NCBI GenBank assembly: GCA_024636015.1 | Contig: JAGXHU010000047.1 | Coordinates: 1 to 60,974 of the forward strand | DNA length: 60,974 nucleotides | From: Halothiobacillus sp. | Lineage (GTDB): Bacteria; Pseudomonadota; Gammaproteobacteria; Halothiobacillales; Halothiobacillaceae | Direction of reading: 5' to 3' | Shown: piece by piece, positions 27,741-38,025 of the stretch | How the letters are laid out: each line of letters opens with the position of its first letter | Numbering within the stretch: position 1 is the stretch's first letter | The notes under the pieces: model-generated | The model's input: only the letters and a program-made list of their open reading frames with translations | What the model was told of the DNA's origin: nothing | Databases searched by the model: none | Position numbers and translations under genes: made by a program

Positions 27741-27937
27741 GGCAACTCCAGAGGGCGCGGGCACTGGGCAGAGGATCATTCTGCCGCACCCGTGCTGTGC
27801 TCGATAGTGAAGAGCTGGATGGCATTGTGTTGGCCGTGTGTCGAACCCCTCCTATAGCCGGATCGAAGCACTTTCATTCACATGGGGCTTGGTGTTTAAT
27901 GAGGCGCTCGAATCATCATCCGCCAGCGGGAAACTTC

Positions 27938-28363
27938 ATGACTATCGCCCAAATCTCTGTCCATGTTCATGCACTTGCCGTATTGCTTTCCCTGATTGGG
28001 TTTGTGCTTCGAGGCATCTGGATGCTGAAGGACTCCCCCCGCCTGAAGGCCCGCTGGGTCAAGATTACCCCCCATGTTGTCGATACCGTGCTGCTGCTCA
28101 GCGGGGTGGCGGCTGCGTATTTGATGTTCTGGCGTCATGGGGTCAACCCGGATTATGTGACGGTCATGATCGTGGGCTTGCTGGCGTACATCGTTCTGGG
28201 GCTGTTTGCACTGAAGCTGGGTAAAACAAAGGCCGTGCGCAGTAGTGCCTGGGTGGCTGCGATCGTATTATTTCTTTATATTTCTGCGGCCGGCGGCATG
28301 AAAACAGCGACGCCCTTTATGGCAGCTCCCTCGGTGGCGGCGGCCCAAGCAGGCGCGCACTGA
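27938..28363 (+). CDS. SirB2-family membrane protein
   Basis: 141 residues with four membrane segments, starting with [20 protein letters not shown] and containing the family stretch [10 protein letters not shown] and [17 protein letters not shown]. The function is unknown; the name comes from a Salmonella invasion-gene screen. The start ATG 27938 was chosen because the frame upstream reads as non-protein. The stop TGA overlaps the purE ATG by one base, so the two genes are coupled. Confidence 0.85.
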   Translation: MTIAQISVHVHALAVLLSLIGFVLRGIWMLKDSPRLKARWVKITPHVVDTVLLLSGVAAAYLMFWRHGVNPDYVTVMIVGLLAYIVLGLFALKLGKTKAVRSSAWVAAIVLFLYISAAGGMKTATPFMAAPSVAAAQAGAH

Positions 28364-28914
28364 TGAGTGGCCCGTCCGTAACCGAGTCGCTGGTTATTGC
28401 GGCAAATCACCCATCTCCGCTGGTTGGTGTAGTGATGGGGTCCCAGTCCGACTGGGAGACGATGCAGCATACCTGCGCGACACTGACTGCTCTGGATATT
28501 CCCTTTGACGCTGAGGTGGTTTCTGCCCACCGGACACCGGATCGGCTATTCAGTTATGCAGCCACCGCCACTGAGCGTGGGCTGCGGGTGATCATAGCGG
28601 GCGCCGGTGGCGCGGCCCATTTGCCGGGCATGTTGGCTGCCAAGACCCGGCTGCCGGTTTTAGGTGTTCCCGTTCAGTCGAAGGCGTTGTCTGGATGGGA
28701 TTCATTGTTGTCCATTGTGCAGATGCCAGCCGGCATTCCCGTTGGGACCCTGGCGATCGGCCGCGCGGGCGCCGTGAATGCCGCGCTGTTGGCCGCCGCG
28801 CAACTGGCTACGACAGATGCAGCCCTGGCTGACCGTCTTGATGCCTATCGATTGGTTCAGACCCGGTCGGTGCTGGCGGCTTCCGATCCCCGCGTACCGC
28901 CCCTGGCTCTTTGA
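28363..28914 (+). CDS. purE: N5-carboxyaminoimidazole ribonucleotide mutase PurE
   Basis: 183 residues. [14 protein letters not shown] forms the phosphate-binding loop, followed by [10 protein letters not shown] with the catalytic histidine, [13 protein letters not shown], and [19 protein letters not shown]. It moves the carboxyl group in step 6 of purine synthesis, working after PurK. The gene overlaps SirB2 by one base and purK follows 16 bp downstream. About 20 extra N-terminal residues precede the core. Confidence 0.95.
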   Translation: MSGPSVTESLVIAANHPSPLVGVVMGSQSDWETMQHTCATLTALDIPFDAEVVSAHRTPDRLFSYAATATERGLRVIIAGAGGAAHLPGMLAAKTRLPVLGVPVQSKALSGWDSLLSIVQMPAGIPVGTLAIGRAGAVNAALLAAAQLATTDAALADRLDAYRLVQTRSVLAASDPRVPPLAL

Positions 28915-28930
28915 AATTTCGTGATCCCGC

Positions 28931-30061
28931 ATGAATGACCTGACACCTTCTCTTTCGTCCCCCGCCCTCGATCAAGCGCATATCGGCATCATTGGTGCCG
29001 GTCAGCTTGGGCAAATGCTGGCTTTGGCTGGGATTGCGCTGGGGCATCGTTTCACGTTTCTGGACCCAAGCGCCCAGCCGCCCGCGGCGCGTCTGGGGCG
29101 GCATATCCAGGCGGAATACGACGACGAGCGCGCGTTGGCCCAGCTGGCGGTCGAGTGCGATCTAATCACCCTGGAGTTTGAGAATGTACCGGTCTCGGCG
29201 GTAGAAACCGTCACCCGACACAATCAGATTTACCCTGGCGCCCAGGCACTGGCCTCAGCACAGGATCGTGTCCACGAAAAACGTTATCTGACGTCGCTGG
29301 GTGTGCCCGTTGCCGCCTATCGAGCCGTGGATTGCCTTGAGGATGTGCATGCCGCCCTGGCTGACATCGGTTGCCCGGCGATCCTCAAAACCCGCAGATT
29401 GGGGTATGACGGCAAGGGGCAGGCGGTCATCCGATCTGTTGCTGATGCGGCGGATGCCTGGGCGCAGATGGGCGGACATGCGGCTATCCTGGAACAGATG
29501 ATTCCATTCGAGCGGGAGGTGTCCATCGTCGCCGTGCGCAGCGTGCGAGGTGAGTTGGCGTTCTATCCAGTGGGCCAAAATCGGCACGTAGCCGGCATCC
29601 TTTACCGCACGGATATTCACCCGGAAGATCCGGCCCAGAGCACTGCGGAGGGTTATGCCCGTCTGGTGCTGGAAGGGTTAGATTATGTGGGTGTATTGGC
29701 CATCGAGTTTTTTGAATGGGATGGCCGTCTGATTGCGAACGAGATGGCACCACGGGTGCATAACAGTGGTCATTGGACACAGAACAGCGCGGTGACCTCG
29801 CAGTTCGAGAACCACTTGCGCGCCATCCTCGGTTGGCCCTTGGGCGCGACGGATCGGGTCGGGCATTGCGTGATGCTGAATCTGATCGGCACGATTCCCG
29901 AGCGGATGGCATTACTCGCCATCCCCGGTGTGCATCTGCATGATTATGGCAAGGAGCCCCGACCAGGGCGCAAGCTGGGGCATGTCAACATTACGGCCGC
30001 GAGCCCAGAACAATGTGCGGGACGGGCTGATGCCGTAGCGCGCCTTATCGGAAGCGAATAA
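28931..30061 (+). CDS. purK: N5-carboxyaminoimidazole ribonucleotide synthase PurK
   Basis: 376 residues of ATP-grasp fold. IGIIGAGQLGQMLALAG is the N-terminal Rossmann-like segment; KTRRLGYDGKGQ is the ATP-grasp loop; EMAPRVHNSGHWTQ and CVMLNLIG close the active site. It uses ATP and bicarbonate to make the PurE substrate. It is second in the purE-purK operon, the last gene before a gap of 137 bp. Confidence 0.95.
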   Translation: MNDLTPSLSSPALDQAHIGIIGAGQLGQMLALAGIALGHRFTFLDPSAQPPAARLGRHIQAEYDDERALAQLAVECDLITLEFENVPVSAVETVTRHNQIYPGAQALASAQDRVHEKRYLTSLGVPVAAYRAVDCLEDVHAALADIGCPAILKTRRLGYDGKGQAVIRSVADAADAWAQMGGHAAILEQMIPFEREVSIVAVRSVRGELAFYPVGQNRHVAGILYRTDIHPEDPAQSTAEGYARLVLEGLDYVGVLAIEFFEWDGRLIANEMAPRVHNSGHWTQNSAVTSQFENHLRAILGWPLGATDRVGHCVMLNLIGTIPERMALLAIPGVHLHDYGKEPRPGRKLGHVNITAASPEQCAGRADAVARLIGSE

Positions 30062-30198
30062 GGCGAGCCCGGCCCCGTCCCGTTTCGGAAGCTGGAACCC
30101 AGAACGCTTCGGCGTGTCTTTAAGAGAACCTCACGACACGTTTCGATCGTCGTATAGGGTTGATCATGAATGAAATCATCCGTCAAGGAGGCGTTACG

Positions 30199-30942
30199 AT
30201 GAGCACGAAGAACTTACCAACCTTTTTTCAACCCATTCGGCGTTGGGCCAAACTTTGCGCGGCCCTCTGCTCGTTGGCCGGATTGCTTCTGCCGGTAGTT
30301 CAGGCCGACGCGATCTACAGCTACAAGAACAGCCAGGGCGATCAGGTATTCACCGATCAGCCGACCAAAGGGGCGAAAAAGATCCATGTCGATCCACCGC
30401 CACCGATTCCTCTAACACCAATCGATCTGCCCTCTGCGGCGCCTGCCCACTCGCCTACGGCGCCGACGAGTGCGTCTCCGGCATCTCCCATAGCGGAGTC
30501 ACCTTCGTCACCTTCACCCAATGCGCCGTTGGTGCCTTCGGTGTTGATGAAAGCCCCTGCGGAATCAGTCCCGGCAGCGGTAGCGGGCGTATCAAAGTCG
30601 CCCCCACCAGTCATACCTGCCCCTAAGGTCTCGGCTTCTGCGCACGGCCATTATCAGTCACTGGTGATCAGCGAACCCACATCCGGTGTGGTAAAGGCCC
30701 ATCCCGGCGGCACTATTTTTGTGCAGATCAATCTCACACCCGCCCTGGATGTCACCGCGGGCGACCGGGTTCGCATCGTGATCGACGGGGAGGACAAGGT
30801 GGAGGATTCTATCGGGCATCGCTTTATGATCAGTGGTTTGAACGACGGCGAACATACGCTTATTGCCCTTGTTGCCCGGCAAGGCAAAAACATTTTTCAA
30901 TCCCACCCGGTGGTTATTCACCTCACGGGCGCCTCCAGCTAG
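30199..30942 (+). CDS. Exported DUF4124-domain protein
   Basis: 247 residues from ATG 30199, chosen because AAGGAGG stands seven bases upstream; an ATG at 30160 lacks such a site. A signal-like segment (AALCSLAGLLLPVVQA) is followed by a DUF4124 domain (AIYSYKNSQGDQVFTDQPTK), a linker of about 90 residues rich in P, S and A, and a C-terminal beta-rich domain ending in HPVVIHLTG. Periplasmic. Genes of this family often stand before ntrBC, as here. The function is unknown. Confidence 0.8.
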   Translation: MSTKNLPTFFQPIRRWAKLCAALCSLAGLLLPVVQADAIYSYKNSQGDQVFTDQPTKGAKKIHVDPPPPIPLTPIDLPSAAPAHSPTAPTSASPASPIAESPSSPSPNAPLVPSVLMKAPAESVPAAVAGVSKSPPPVIPAPKVSASAHGHYQSLVISEPTSGVVKAHPGGTIFVQINLTPALDVTAGDRVRIVIDGEDKVEDSIGHRFMISGLNDGEHTLIALVARQGKNIFQSHPVVIHLTGASS

Positions 30943-30960
30943 ATCTGTCTCGCACAGATT

Positions 30961-30995
30961 CCCGCGCTAGAACGTCGCACACGTTTCAGCGCGGG
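30961..30995. terminator. Strong hairpin after the DUF4124 gene
   Basis: An outer 8-bp stem CCCGCGCT / AGCGCGGG and an inner 5-bp stem AACGT / ACGTT, beginning 18 bp after the stop. There is no T-run, so it may act as an mRNA 3' end barrier and not as a classical terminator. Confidence 0.45.
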
Positions 30996-31035
30996 ACGTT
31001 TCACGTTGCATCAATAAAGACGCCTGGGTTACCCA

Positions 31036-31056
31036 TTGCGCACCATTTGTGTGCAA
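31036..31056. promoter_or_regulatory. Candidate NtrC binding site upstream of ntrB
   Basis: TTGCGCAC, five bases, GTGTGCAA: a near-perfect dyad that contains GCACC-N5-TGTGC, one base from the NtrC consensus GCACC-N5-GGTGC. It lies 207 bp before the ntrB start, where autoregulation of ntrBC would be expected. No sigma-54 promoter was identified nearby. Confidence 0.45.
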
Positions 31057-31262
31057 AATGGGAATAATATTGGCGTATACCGAACTGTTTGCCGAGTGAA
31101 AAGTAAACAAGGAAACTCCGCAGTGCGTTTTTCATTCAGTATCTTGTTGATATTGAGAATATATTGCGATTAACCGGTTGGCAGTGCCTATCTTAGGCAT
31201 GCAATTTGCGTTTGTACCTGCAGCGAACCTTTGCAGGGCAATTTTTGGAAACCGGAGCCACT

Positions 31263-32363
31263 GTGACCCAGTCTGCGATCAACTCACCCATACGGCCGGC
31301 GCGCCTGGCGGATGCCCTGAATACGGCCATCGTGGTTCTCGATCGGGCGGGGCAACTGCTTTATCTGAATTCTGCGGCCGAACAGTTCTGGGATACCAGT
31401 TATGCCTCTGTGCTGAAGCAGGGCGCCCAATTCTTTTTTACGATGAACCCGATTCTCGCCAATGCCGTGGACGAAGCGCGTACCACACAACAGGTCGTGA
31501 CCCTTCGGGAGGCCGAACTGATTGGGCCGCATGGCCAGACCCGCATTGCGGACTGTGCCATTACGCCGGACCCCAGCATTGATGATGCGGCGATCCTGAT
31601 GGAATTGACGGATATCGAGCGCCATGTGCGGATTTCACGCGATGCGCAATTGCATGCAATGCAGATTTCGACCCGGCAATTGGTACGCGGTCTGGCGCAT
31701 GAGCTGAAAAACCCACTGGGCGGCCTGCACGGGGCGGCGCAGTTGCTGGAACGGGAATTGCCCAACGCCGGCCTGCGCGAATACACCAAGATTATCCTGA
31801 CTGAAACCGAGCGATTGAAAAACCTGATCGATCGGATGTTGGGGCCAACCAATCGTCCTCAGAAAAGTACCGTCAATATCCACGATCCGCTGGAGCAGGT
31901 TCGTCGGCTCCTCTGTATTGAGGCGGAAGATTGTGTTTTGACGGCGCCCTTGCGCTGGAAACTGGATTTCGATCCCAGTATTCCCGATGTGGTGGCCGAC
32001 CGAGATCAACTGATTCAGGTGTTACTGAACCTGGGGCGGAATGCCCTGCAGGCCCTGAGTGAAAGTGAGACGACCGATCCCTGTATTTGTGTGAAAACGC
32101 GGGTATTGCGCCAGTACACCATTCACCAGCAGCGGCATCGCCTGGTTCTGCGGATCGATCTCGAAAATAACGGGCCACCCGTGCCGGAACACTTGGTAGA
32201 GAGCCTGTTTCTGCCCATGGTGAGTGGCCGCGCTCATGGCAGCGGCCTTGGCCTGTCGATCGCTCAGACAATTGCTGAACAGCATCAGGGCATGATCGAG
32301 TTCAAGCAGAAACCAGAAACCGTCCAGTTTTCCCTGATTTTACCCATACAACCCGCGCCCTAG
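31263..32363 (+). CDS. ntrB: Nitrogen regulation sensor kinase NtrB
   Basis: 366 residues from GTG 31263, with GGAG five bases upstream; the frame continues back to TTG 31206 but without such a site. A PAS domain (about 15-125) precedes H-box GLAHELKNPLGGL, N-box LLNLGRNALQAL, an N-G-P-P-V G1-like segment and G2 GSGLGLSIAQTI. No membrane segment, so cytoplasmic. NtrB phosphorylates NtrC under nitrogen limitation and is governed by PII. ntrC follows after 17 bp. Confidence 0.92.
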   Translation: MTQSAINSPIRPARLADALNTAIVVLDRAGQLLYLNSAAEQFWDTSYASVLKQGAQFFFTMNPILANAVDEARTTQQVVTLREAELIGPHGQTRIADCAITPDPSIDDAAILMELTDIERHVRISRDAQLHAMQISTRQLVRGLAHELKNPLGGLHGAAQLLERELPNAGLREYTKIILTETERLKNLIDRMLGPTNRPQKSTVNIHDPLEQVRRLLCIEAEDCVLTAPLRWKLDFDPSIPDVVADRDQLIQVLLNLGRNALQALSESETTDPCICVKTRVLRQYTIHQQRHRLVLRIDLENNGPPVPEHLVESLFLPMVSGRAHGSGLGLSIAQTIAEQHQGMIEFKQKPETVQFSLILPIQPAP

Positions 32364-32380
32364 CCGCATGAGGCACGACC

Positions 32381-33829
32381 ATGATTACATTGACTACCCC
32401 CGCGACTACGCCCGCCAAACTCTGGATTGTTGATGATGACCACAGCATTCGTTGGGTATTGGAACGGGCGCTGAAATCCGCCGGTTTTGCCGTCGAGTCC
32501 TTTGAGAGTGTTGCCCTACTCCGCGCCCGCTTGCGGGTCAGTAAGCCGGATGTGCTTTTTTCCGATATCCGCATGCCGGGCGAGGACGGACTGAGCCTGC
32601 TGGCATCGCTAAAGCAAACTGATCCGGATCTGCCGATCATTATCATTACGGCCCACTCCGATCTGGAGAGTGCCGTCGGGGCGTTTGAGGGCGGGGCCTT
32701 CGATTATCTGCCCAAGCCGTTTGATATCGACGATGCCGTGCGTCTCGCGCAGCGGGCGGTGGCATCCCGCCAGCCCCAAGCGACTTCGGGGGCCAGTGTC
32801 GCAGACAGCACACCGCAAACCGACCTGATTGGCAACGCACCCTCGATGCAGGAAATTTTCCGAGCCATCGGTCGGCTGGCGCGCTCGAATGTCACCGTGC
32901 TCATCAATGGCGAATCCGGCACCGGCAAGGAGCTGGTTGCGCGTGCCCTGCATCAGCACAGCCTGCGGCGCAACGGACCCTTTGTCGCACTGAATACGGC
33001 GGCTATTCCCAAGGACCTGCTCGAATCGGAACTGTTCGGCCACGAAAAAGGGGCCTTCACGGGGGCGGCCGGGCAGCGTGTGGGCCGGTTCGAACAGGCA
33101 CACGGCGGTACGCTGTTTCTGGATGAGATCGGCGACATGCCGCTGGATCTGCAAACCCGTCTGTTACGGGTGCTTGCCGATGGTCAGTTCTACCGTGTGG
33201 GCGGTACACATCTCATTCGCACCGATGTGCGGATCGTCGCAGCCACCCACCAGCGATTGGAAGATCGGGTGGTTAGTGGTCAGTTCCGGGAAGATCTGTT
33301 CCATCGGCTGAATGTCATTCGGCTGAAGTTGCCGGCGCTGCGCGAACGGCGCGAAGACATTCCCCAGCTGCTGCGTTACTTCCTTCAGAAGGCTGCTCTG
33401 GAACTGAGTGTGCCGGTGAAGACCATCCATCCGCAGGCCCTGGCGCAACTGGCACAGCACGACTGGCCGGGCAACGTGCGCGAACTGGAAAATACCGCGC
33501 GCTGGCTGACCGTGATGGCGCCGGGGAACGAGATCGGGATCGAGGACCTGCCGGATAACCTCAGCCGCTCCGGCGGGACGGCCGGCGCCATGAACGACGA
33601 TGCCCTGCTGGAGCAGTGGACCACCAATCTCAAGCGTTGGGCCGAAGCGCGGCTTGCGGCCGGCGATCAGGATTTGCTGGCGACAGCTGGGCCTGCCTTC
33701 GAGCGTACGCTGCTCAAGGCGGCGTTGAGCTTTACCGGTGGCCATAAGCAGCAGGCCGCAGCCTTGATTGGTTGGGGGCGAAATACCGTGACCCGCAAGC
33801 TCAAGGAATTGGCCGATCTGGGCGAATAG
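32381..33829 (+). CDS. ntrC: Nitrogen regulation response regulator NtrC
   Basis: 482 residues: receiver domain (VDDDHS, acceptor in [11 protein letters not shown], lysine in LPKPFDID), sigma-54 AAA+ domain (Walker A GESGTGKE, loop GAFTGA, Walker [14 protein letters not shown], arginine finger region [13 protein letters not shown]) and a C-terminal Fis-type HTH ([22 protein letters not shown]). It activates nitrogen assimilation genes from distant sites. Second gene of ntrBC. The gap of 115 bp downstream shows no gene. Confidence 0.94.
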   Translation: MITLTTPATTPAKLWIVDDDHSIRWVLERALKSAGFAVESFESVALLRARLRVSKPDVLFSDIRMPGEDGLSLLASLKQTDPDLPIIIITAHSDLESAVGAFEGGAFDYLPKPFDIDDAVRLAQRAVASRQPQATSGASVADSTPQTDLIGNAPSMQEIFRAIGRLARSNVTVLINGESGTGKELVARALHQHSLRRNGPFVALNTAAIPKDLLESELFGHEKGAFTGAAGQRVGRFEQAHGGTLFLDEIGDMPLDLQTRLLRVLADGQFYRVGGTHLIRTDVRIVAATHQRLEDRVVSGQFREDLFHRLNVIRLKLPALRERREDIPQLLRYFLQKAALELSVPVKTIHPQALAQLAQHDWPGNVRELENTARWLTVMAPGNEIGIEDLPDNLSRSGGTAGAMNDDALLEQWTTNLKRWAEARLAAGDQDLLATAGPAFERTLLKAALSFTGGHKQQAAALIGWGRNTVTRKLKELADLGE

Positions 33830-33944
33830 TGCCGGTTTGGTGATCATCGCGCCTGCTGGGTTATGCCTGAAATAATCCCCACCTAATTAAGGATTTCCCT
33901 GGGCTAAACCGCGCCAAAATGGAGTCAAACCATCAGGATGTCGT

Positions 33945-34727
33945 ATGATGACATCACACTCGCACCCGGTTCAGGCAAATCCCATGGCGGAGATCATCGC
34001 GCTATATTCCGTAAAAGGCGGGGTCGGTAAAACGGCATCGGTCGTCAATTTGGCTGCCCTGTCCGCTTTGCAGGGACGCAAGGTGTTGTTGTGGGATCTT
34101 GATCCGCAAGGTGCCGCTTCCTGGTATTTGCAGGCGGAACCGGAATTTGCGCCCAAGCTCCAGCAACTGCTTCGTGCCCGTTCGGTGGCCGAAGGCCTGA
34201 GGCCGACACGACACCGCAACCTGATGGTGCTCCCCTCCGATCAGCGTTACCACGACCTCGAACATCGTCTGGCTGAAAAGAAGGACGCCGGGTTCCGTAT
34301 CGCCAAGGTGCTCGACGGGCTGGCCGAGGATTTCGATGAGATCTGGATTGACACCCCGCCGGGGATCAGCCTGCTGGGCGATAACGTCCTGCGGGCCGCC
34401 GATCTGGTGCTCGTGCCGATGGTGCCGACGCACTTATCCGAGCGCACCTGGTTTCAGCTCAAGACTCATTTGTCGCAGGAGAAAATCAGGCCCGGTCAGC
34501 TGGCCGGATTTCTCTCGATGGTGGACCGGCGGCGTAGCCTGCACCGGGATTTTATCGAGCAACACCAGCTCGACATGCCGGAATTGTGGGATATCGAAAT
34601 TCCCTACGCGGCCGTGGTCGAGCAAATGGGTGACGCGCAAATACCGGTGGTCTACAGCCATGCCCGCCACCCTGTGGCCCAGGCCTATTTCCAGCTCTGG
34701 CAGCGGGTCGATCAGACCTTGAAGTAA
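33945..34727 (+). CDS. ParA-family ATPase
   Basis: 260 residues. The deviant Walker A KGGVGKTASVVNLA, DLDPQGAASWYL and DTPPGISLLGDN (A' and B motifs) define the ParA/MinD superfamily of dimerising ATPases that position DNA or protein cargo. No parB or parS follows, so it is an orphan member and its cargo is unknown. An alternative start is the ATG 39 bp downstream. It converges with ybbP. Confidence 0.85.
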   Translation: MMTSHSHPVQANPMAEIIALYSVKGGVGKTASVVNLAALSALQGRKVLLWDLDPQGAASWYLQAEPEFAPKLQQLLRARSVAEGLRPTRHRNLMVLPSDQRYHDLEHRLAEKKDAGFRIAKVLDGLAEDFDEIWIDTPPGISLLGDNVLRAADLVLVPMVPTHLSERTWFQLKTHLSQEKIRPGQLAGFLSMVDRRRSLHRDFIEQHQLDMPELWDIEIPYAAVVEQMGDAQIPVVYSHARHPVAQAYFQLWQRVDQTLK

Positions 34728-34764
34728 TTCCTACCCGATCTGATACACGCTTCGTGCCGCTCGC

Positions 34765-37293
34765 TCAGCCGCGTAGCGCGGTGACCGGCGATGCGCGCGT
34801 GATGCGGGCGCCCAGCCACGGCACGAGGATCAGCGTCAGCAGTAGCCCGGCCGCCAGACCATACCCCAGCAAAGTGGGATCGAATCGCCCCGGCAGATCG
34901 AAGAGTTTCCAGGCCAGCACCGCGCCCAAGGCGCCGGAAGCCAGCGCCGATAAGAGCCCCACTAGAATCCCGATGACGGAAAATTCGAGCCACAGCGCCC
35001 GCATGATCTGGCTTCGACGCGCGCCCAGAACCCGGAGAATGGCCGTCTCCCGCAGTCGCGCCGCTTCACTGGCATGGAAGGCGGCGATCAGCACGATCAG
35101 TCCCGCCGCCAGGGTGAAGATGAACACATATTGCACGGCCTGACTGGCGCGATCGATCAGCCCGCGCACCTCGGCCAGGATTCGCCCGAGATCGAACAGC
35201 GTCAGCGTGGGGAAGGCCCGGAGCAGAGCCGTCTGTTGCGGGACATTCGGCTCGGGCAGGTAAAAACTGGTCACATACTGTGCCGGCGCCCGAGCGAGCA
35301 AGGCTTTGGGGCCCAACACGAAAAAATTCGGCCGCATCGAATCCCAGTTGACCTTGCGGATACTGGTAATGGCGGCGGTGACGGGCGAGCCGTTCACGAG
35401 GAAAGTAAGTTGGTCACCCACATGCCAGTCGAAGGTCTTGGCAATGCCTTGTTCCACCGACCAGCCCACGCCGGGCCAGTGGCCCGCCACGATCCGGTTG
35501 TCCGCCGTCAGTGTGGGTGTGGTGGACAGATTGAATTCCCGTTCCGCCATCCGTTTGGCCTGGCCGGTGTAGGCATCGAGGTGGATCGGCTTCTGATTTT
35601 CTGCCGTCCAACGTGCCCGAACCATGGGATAGAAGCCCGCGTTGTGGATGCCTTGGGCATTCATGAATCCGCGCAGGGCATCGACTTGATCGGGCTGGAT
35701 ATTGATCGCAAAGAAATTCGGGGCATCGGTCGGGATCTGGCTACGCCAGGCATCCAGCAGATCGCCCCGCACCACGCCGAGCAGGAGCAGGGCCGTTAGT
35801 CCCAGCGCCAGAGCGGCGATCTGAATGCTGCCTGCCAGCGGCTCGCGCGCGAGACGAACGAGTCCAAACCGGGCTACGCCACGCACCTTGAATAAACGCA
35901 GCGCACGAACCAGCCCCCAGGCCAGCCCCAGGAAGATCAGCAGGCTCGCGCCCAAACCGCCCAGTACATAGGCCGTCAGGGTGGCGTCCCGCGCCTGTAG
36001 CCAGACGAGCAGGCCCATGGCGGCCAGACCGACGCCGAACAGTAAGGCGGCGGCGGGCGGCGGTGCAGCCAGTTGACGGTTCAGCACCCGAAGCGGGGGC
36101 GTGTCCTGCAGGCGAACCAGCGCGGGTAGCGCGAACCCCAGCAAGGCAATCAGGGCGATCCCCAGGCCGATCAGGGCTGGTGTCCAGCCGGGCGGCGGCA
36201 GCGCGACGGCCAGGGCGGAATGCATCAATGCGGCAAGTCCCTGTTGCGTCAGCACACCGATGAGCACGCCGGGAATCGTGGACAGCAGTGCGAGCATCAG
36301 CAGACGTAACGCGTAAATTTTGCCGATCGTCCGCCGAGAAGCGCCAAAGGCGCGCATGAGGGCAGCGGCATCCTGCTGTACCTCGTTGTAATGTCGGGCG
36401 GCGAGCAACAGGGCGGCACCGGCGAGCAACACGGCCACCATCGCGGCGAGTCCGAGGAAACGGGCCGCGCGATCGAAGGCGGTCTTGAAGGCGGGCTGGC
36501 TGTTTTCGGGGCGCTCGATCGTTAGGCTCTTCGGTAACTTTGATTTGAGTCGGGCAAACAGCCCGGCGCGCTGGGCCGGTGGTGCCGCGAGCAGCAGGTG
36601 GTATGACACCCGGCTGGCCGGCGTGACGAGGCCGGTGGCCGGAATATCGCTCAGGGCGATCATGGCGCGCGGGGCGGCCTGCGCCAGGACATTGCCGACA
36701 TCGGGTTCGCGTTCCAATGCCGCATCGATCCGGAATTTTTTCTGACCGATCTGGACCGAATCGCCCGGTTTGAGCCCGAGCAGGGCCAGCGCGCGGGGCG
36801 CCAGCCAGACGGTGCCGGGGGCCGGGCCATGGGCCAGTGTCTCTGGGACATTTTCGCGCTGGATGGTCAGCGTGCCGCGCAGCGGGTAGCCCGGGCTCAC
36901 GGCCTTCAGGCTGATCAGGAGCGGGTGGTCGTTGGCCAGCACCACGGTGGGAAACGCCAGAGTATCCGCCGTGGTAATACCAAGCGTTTCGGCCTGGTGT
37001 TGAATGGTGTTCAGGGGGTCGGGGGCGTCGATTCGGCCATCGGCCGCGAGGAACTCGGCTGCCTGGGCGCGCATCCCGGCATCGACGCGATCCGTGAAGA
37101 AGCCGACAGCAGTGACGGCGGCAACCGCCACAATCAGGGCGGCCAGCATGGTGGTCAGCAGGCCCGACTGCAATTCCCGCCAGAGTCCCTGCGCGGCGAT
37201 GCGCCCGATGGCGGGTCGGCCCTTGGCTATAGATGGGGCTATGGATAGGGATGCGGGCAGGGGGCGGGTTTTGGGCGAAGGGATGGGGGTCAT
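34765..37293 (-). CDS. ybbP: ABC transporter permease, YbbP/FtsX type
   Basis: 842 residues from ATG 37293, which overlaps the stop of the ATPase gene (ATGA). The build is the COG3127 one: an N-terminal membrane helix, a large periplasmic part, an FtsX block of three helices (about 295-430), a second four-helix section, another periplasmic part, and a final FtsX block ending in GARITRASPVTALRG. With YbbA it forms a MacB-like complex, whose substrate is not established. Coupled to ybbA and divergent from tesA, as in E. coli. Confidence 0.9.
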   Translation of the reverse strand: MTPIPSPKTRPLPASLSIAPSIAKGRPAIGRIAAQGLWRELQSGLLTTMLAALIVAVAAVTAVGFFTDRVDAGMRAQAAEFLAADGRIDAPDPLNTIQHQAETLGITTADTLAFPTVVLANDHPLLISLKAVSPGYPLRGTLTIQRENVPETLAHGPAPGTVWLAPRALALLGLKPGDSVQIGQKKFRIDAALEREPDVGNVLAQAAPRAMIALSDIPATGLVTPASRVSYHLLLAAPPAQRAGLFARLKSKLPKSLTIERPENSQPAFKTAFDRAARFLGLAAMVAVLLAGAALLLAARHYNEVQQDAAALMRAFGASRRTIGKIYALRLLMLALLSTIPGVLIGVLTQQGLAALMHSALAVALPPPGWTPALIGLGIALIALLGFALPALVRLQDTPPLRVLNRQLAAPPPAAALLFGVGLAAMGLLVWLQARDATLTAYVLGGLGASLLIFLGLAWGLVRALRLFKVRGVARFGLVRLAREPLAGSIQIAALALGLTALLLLGVVRGDLLDAWRSQIPTDAPNFFAINIQPDQVDALRGFMNAQGIHNAGFYPMVRARWTAENQKPIHLDAYTGQAKRMAEREFNLSTTPTLTADNRIVAGHWPGVGWSVEQGIAKTFDWHVGDQLTFLVNGSPVTAAITSIRKVNWDSMRPNFFVLGPKALLARAPAQYVTSFYLPEPNVPQQTALLRAFPTLTLFDLGRILAEVRGLIDRASQAVQYVFIFTLAAGLIVLIAAFHASEAARLRETAILRVLGARRSQIMRALWLEFSVIGILVGLLSALASGALGAVLAWKLFDLPGRFDPTLLGYGLAAGLLLTLILVPWLGARITRASPVTALRG

Positions 37294-38021
37294 GCCGTGG
37301 CCGTTCCGGCGGTATCCGACGCGAGTTCCCGGAGGCGCCCGGCCCGAATCTCGTACTGCCGATCGCAACGGGCAGCCAACGCCGGATCATGGGTCACCAG
37401 CACCAGGGTGGTGGCATGCCGGTCGCGCAGGGCAAACAGCAGATCGATCACCTGTTCGCCGGTGGCCGTATCCAGGGCTCCGGTGGGCTCGTCGGCAAAC
37501 AGGATTTCCGGGGTGCCCGCAAAGGCACGGGCCAGGGCCACGCGTTGTTGCTCGCCGCCCGACAATTGACGTGGTCGGTGGGCGAGACGGTCTGCCAGGC
37601 CCACGGCCACCAGCGCCGCGCGTGCCCGACGTTCGGCATCGGCGATGCCGTTCAGCTCCAGCGGGAGGGCGACGTTTTCCAGCGCTGTTAGGCCGTCGAT
37701 CAGCTGGAACGACTGAAACACGAAGCCGACACGACCAGCGCGCACGGCGGCTCGCCCGTCCTCGTCCAGTTCATTGAGGGAAAATCCGGCCAGTTCGAGA
37801 TGGCCGGTCGACGGATGATCCAGCCCGGCAAGCAGGGAAAGCAGGGTGGATTTGCCCGCGCCGGACGGGCCGATGATCGCCACCGCTTCACCACAGGCGA
37901 TTTCGAGGTCAACCTCGTGCAAAATGGTCAGGGCTTTTGCCCCGTCGCCGTCGCCCGGTCCCGTGACGACCTTACTGACCTGCGCGGCGCGTACGACCGG
38001 ATTGAGTTTTTCTGAGGACAT
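37290..38021 (-). CDS. ybbA: ABC transporter ATPase YbbA
   Basis: 243 residues from ATG 38021; the frame is open upstream, but that part is the coding region of tesA. Walker A GPSGAGKSTLL, Q-loop in FVFQSFQLI, signature LSGGEQQRVALARA, Walker B EILFADEPTGALD, and the switch histidine in LVTHDPAL. It belongs to the LolD/MacB group that powers FtsX-type permeases. ybbP follows with a 4-bp overlap. Its start is 4 bp from that of the divergent tesA. Confidence 0.92.
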   Translation of the reverse strand: MSSEKLNPVVRAAQVSKVVTGPGDGDGAKALTILHEVDLEIACGEAVAIIGPSGAGKSTLLSLLAGLDHPSTGHLELAGFSLNELDEDGRAAVRAGRVGFVFQSFQLIDGLTALENVALPLELNGIADAERRARAALVAVGLADRLAHRPRQLSGGEQQRVALARAFAGTPEILFADEPTGALDTATGEQVIDLLFALRDRHATTLVLVTHDPALAARCDRQYEIRAGRLRELASDTAGTATA

Positions 38022-38025
38022 CAAA

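Noticed and set aside
27780..27937. Cobalamin riboswitch before the CbiM-like gene
   Set aside because: No B12-box-like sequence or extended structure was recognisable in the short gap.
35741..37390. Open frame of 549 codons, minus strand, overlapping ybbP
   Set aside because: Rich in R, P, A and G without motifs; the ybbP frame covers the same DNA with clear membrane helices and motifs.
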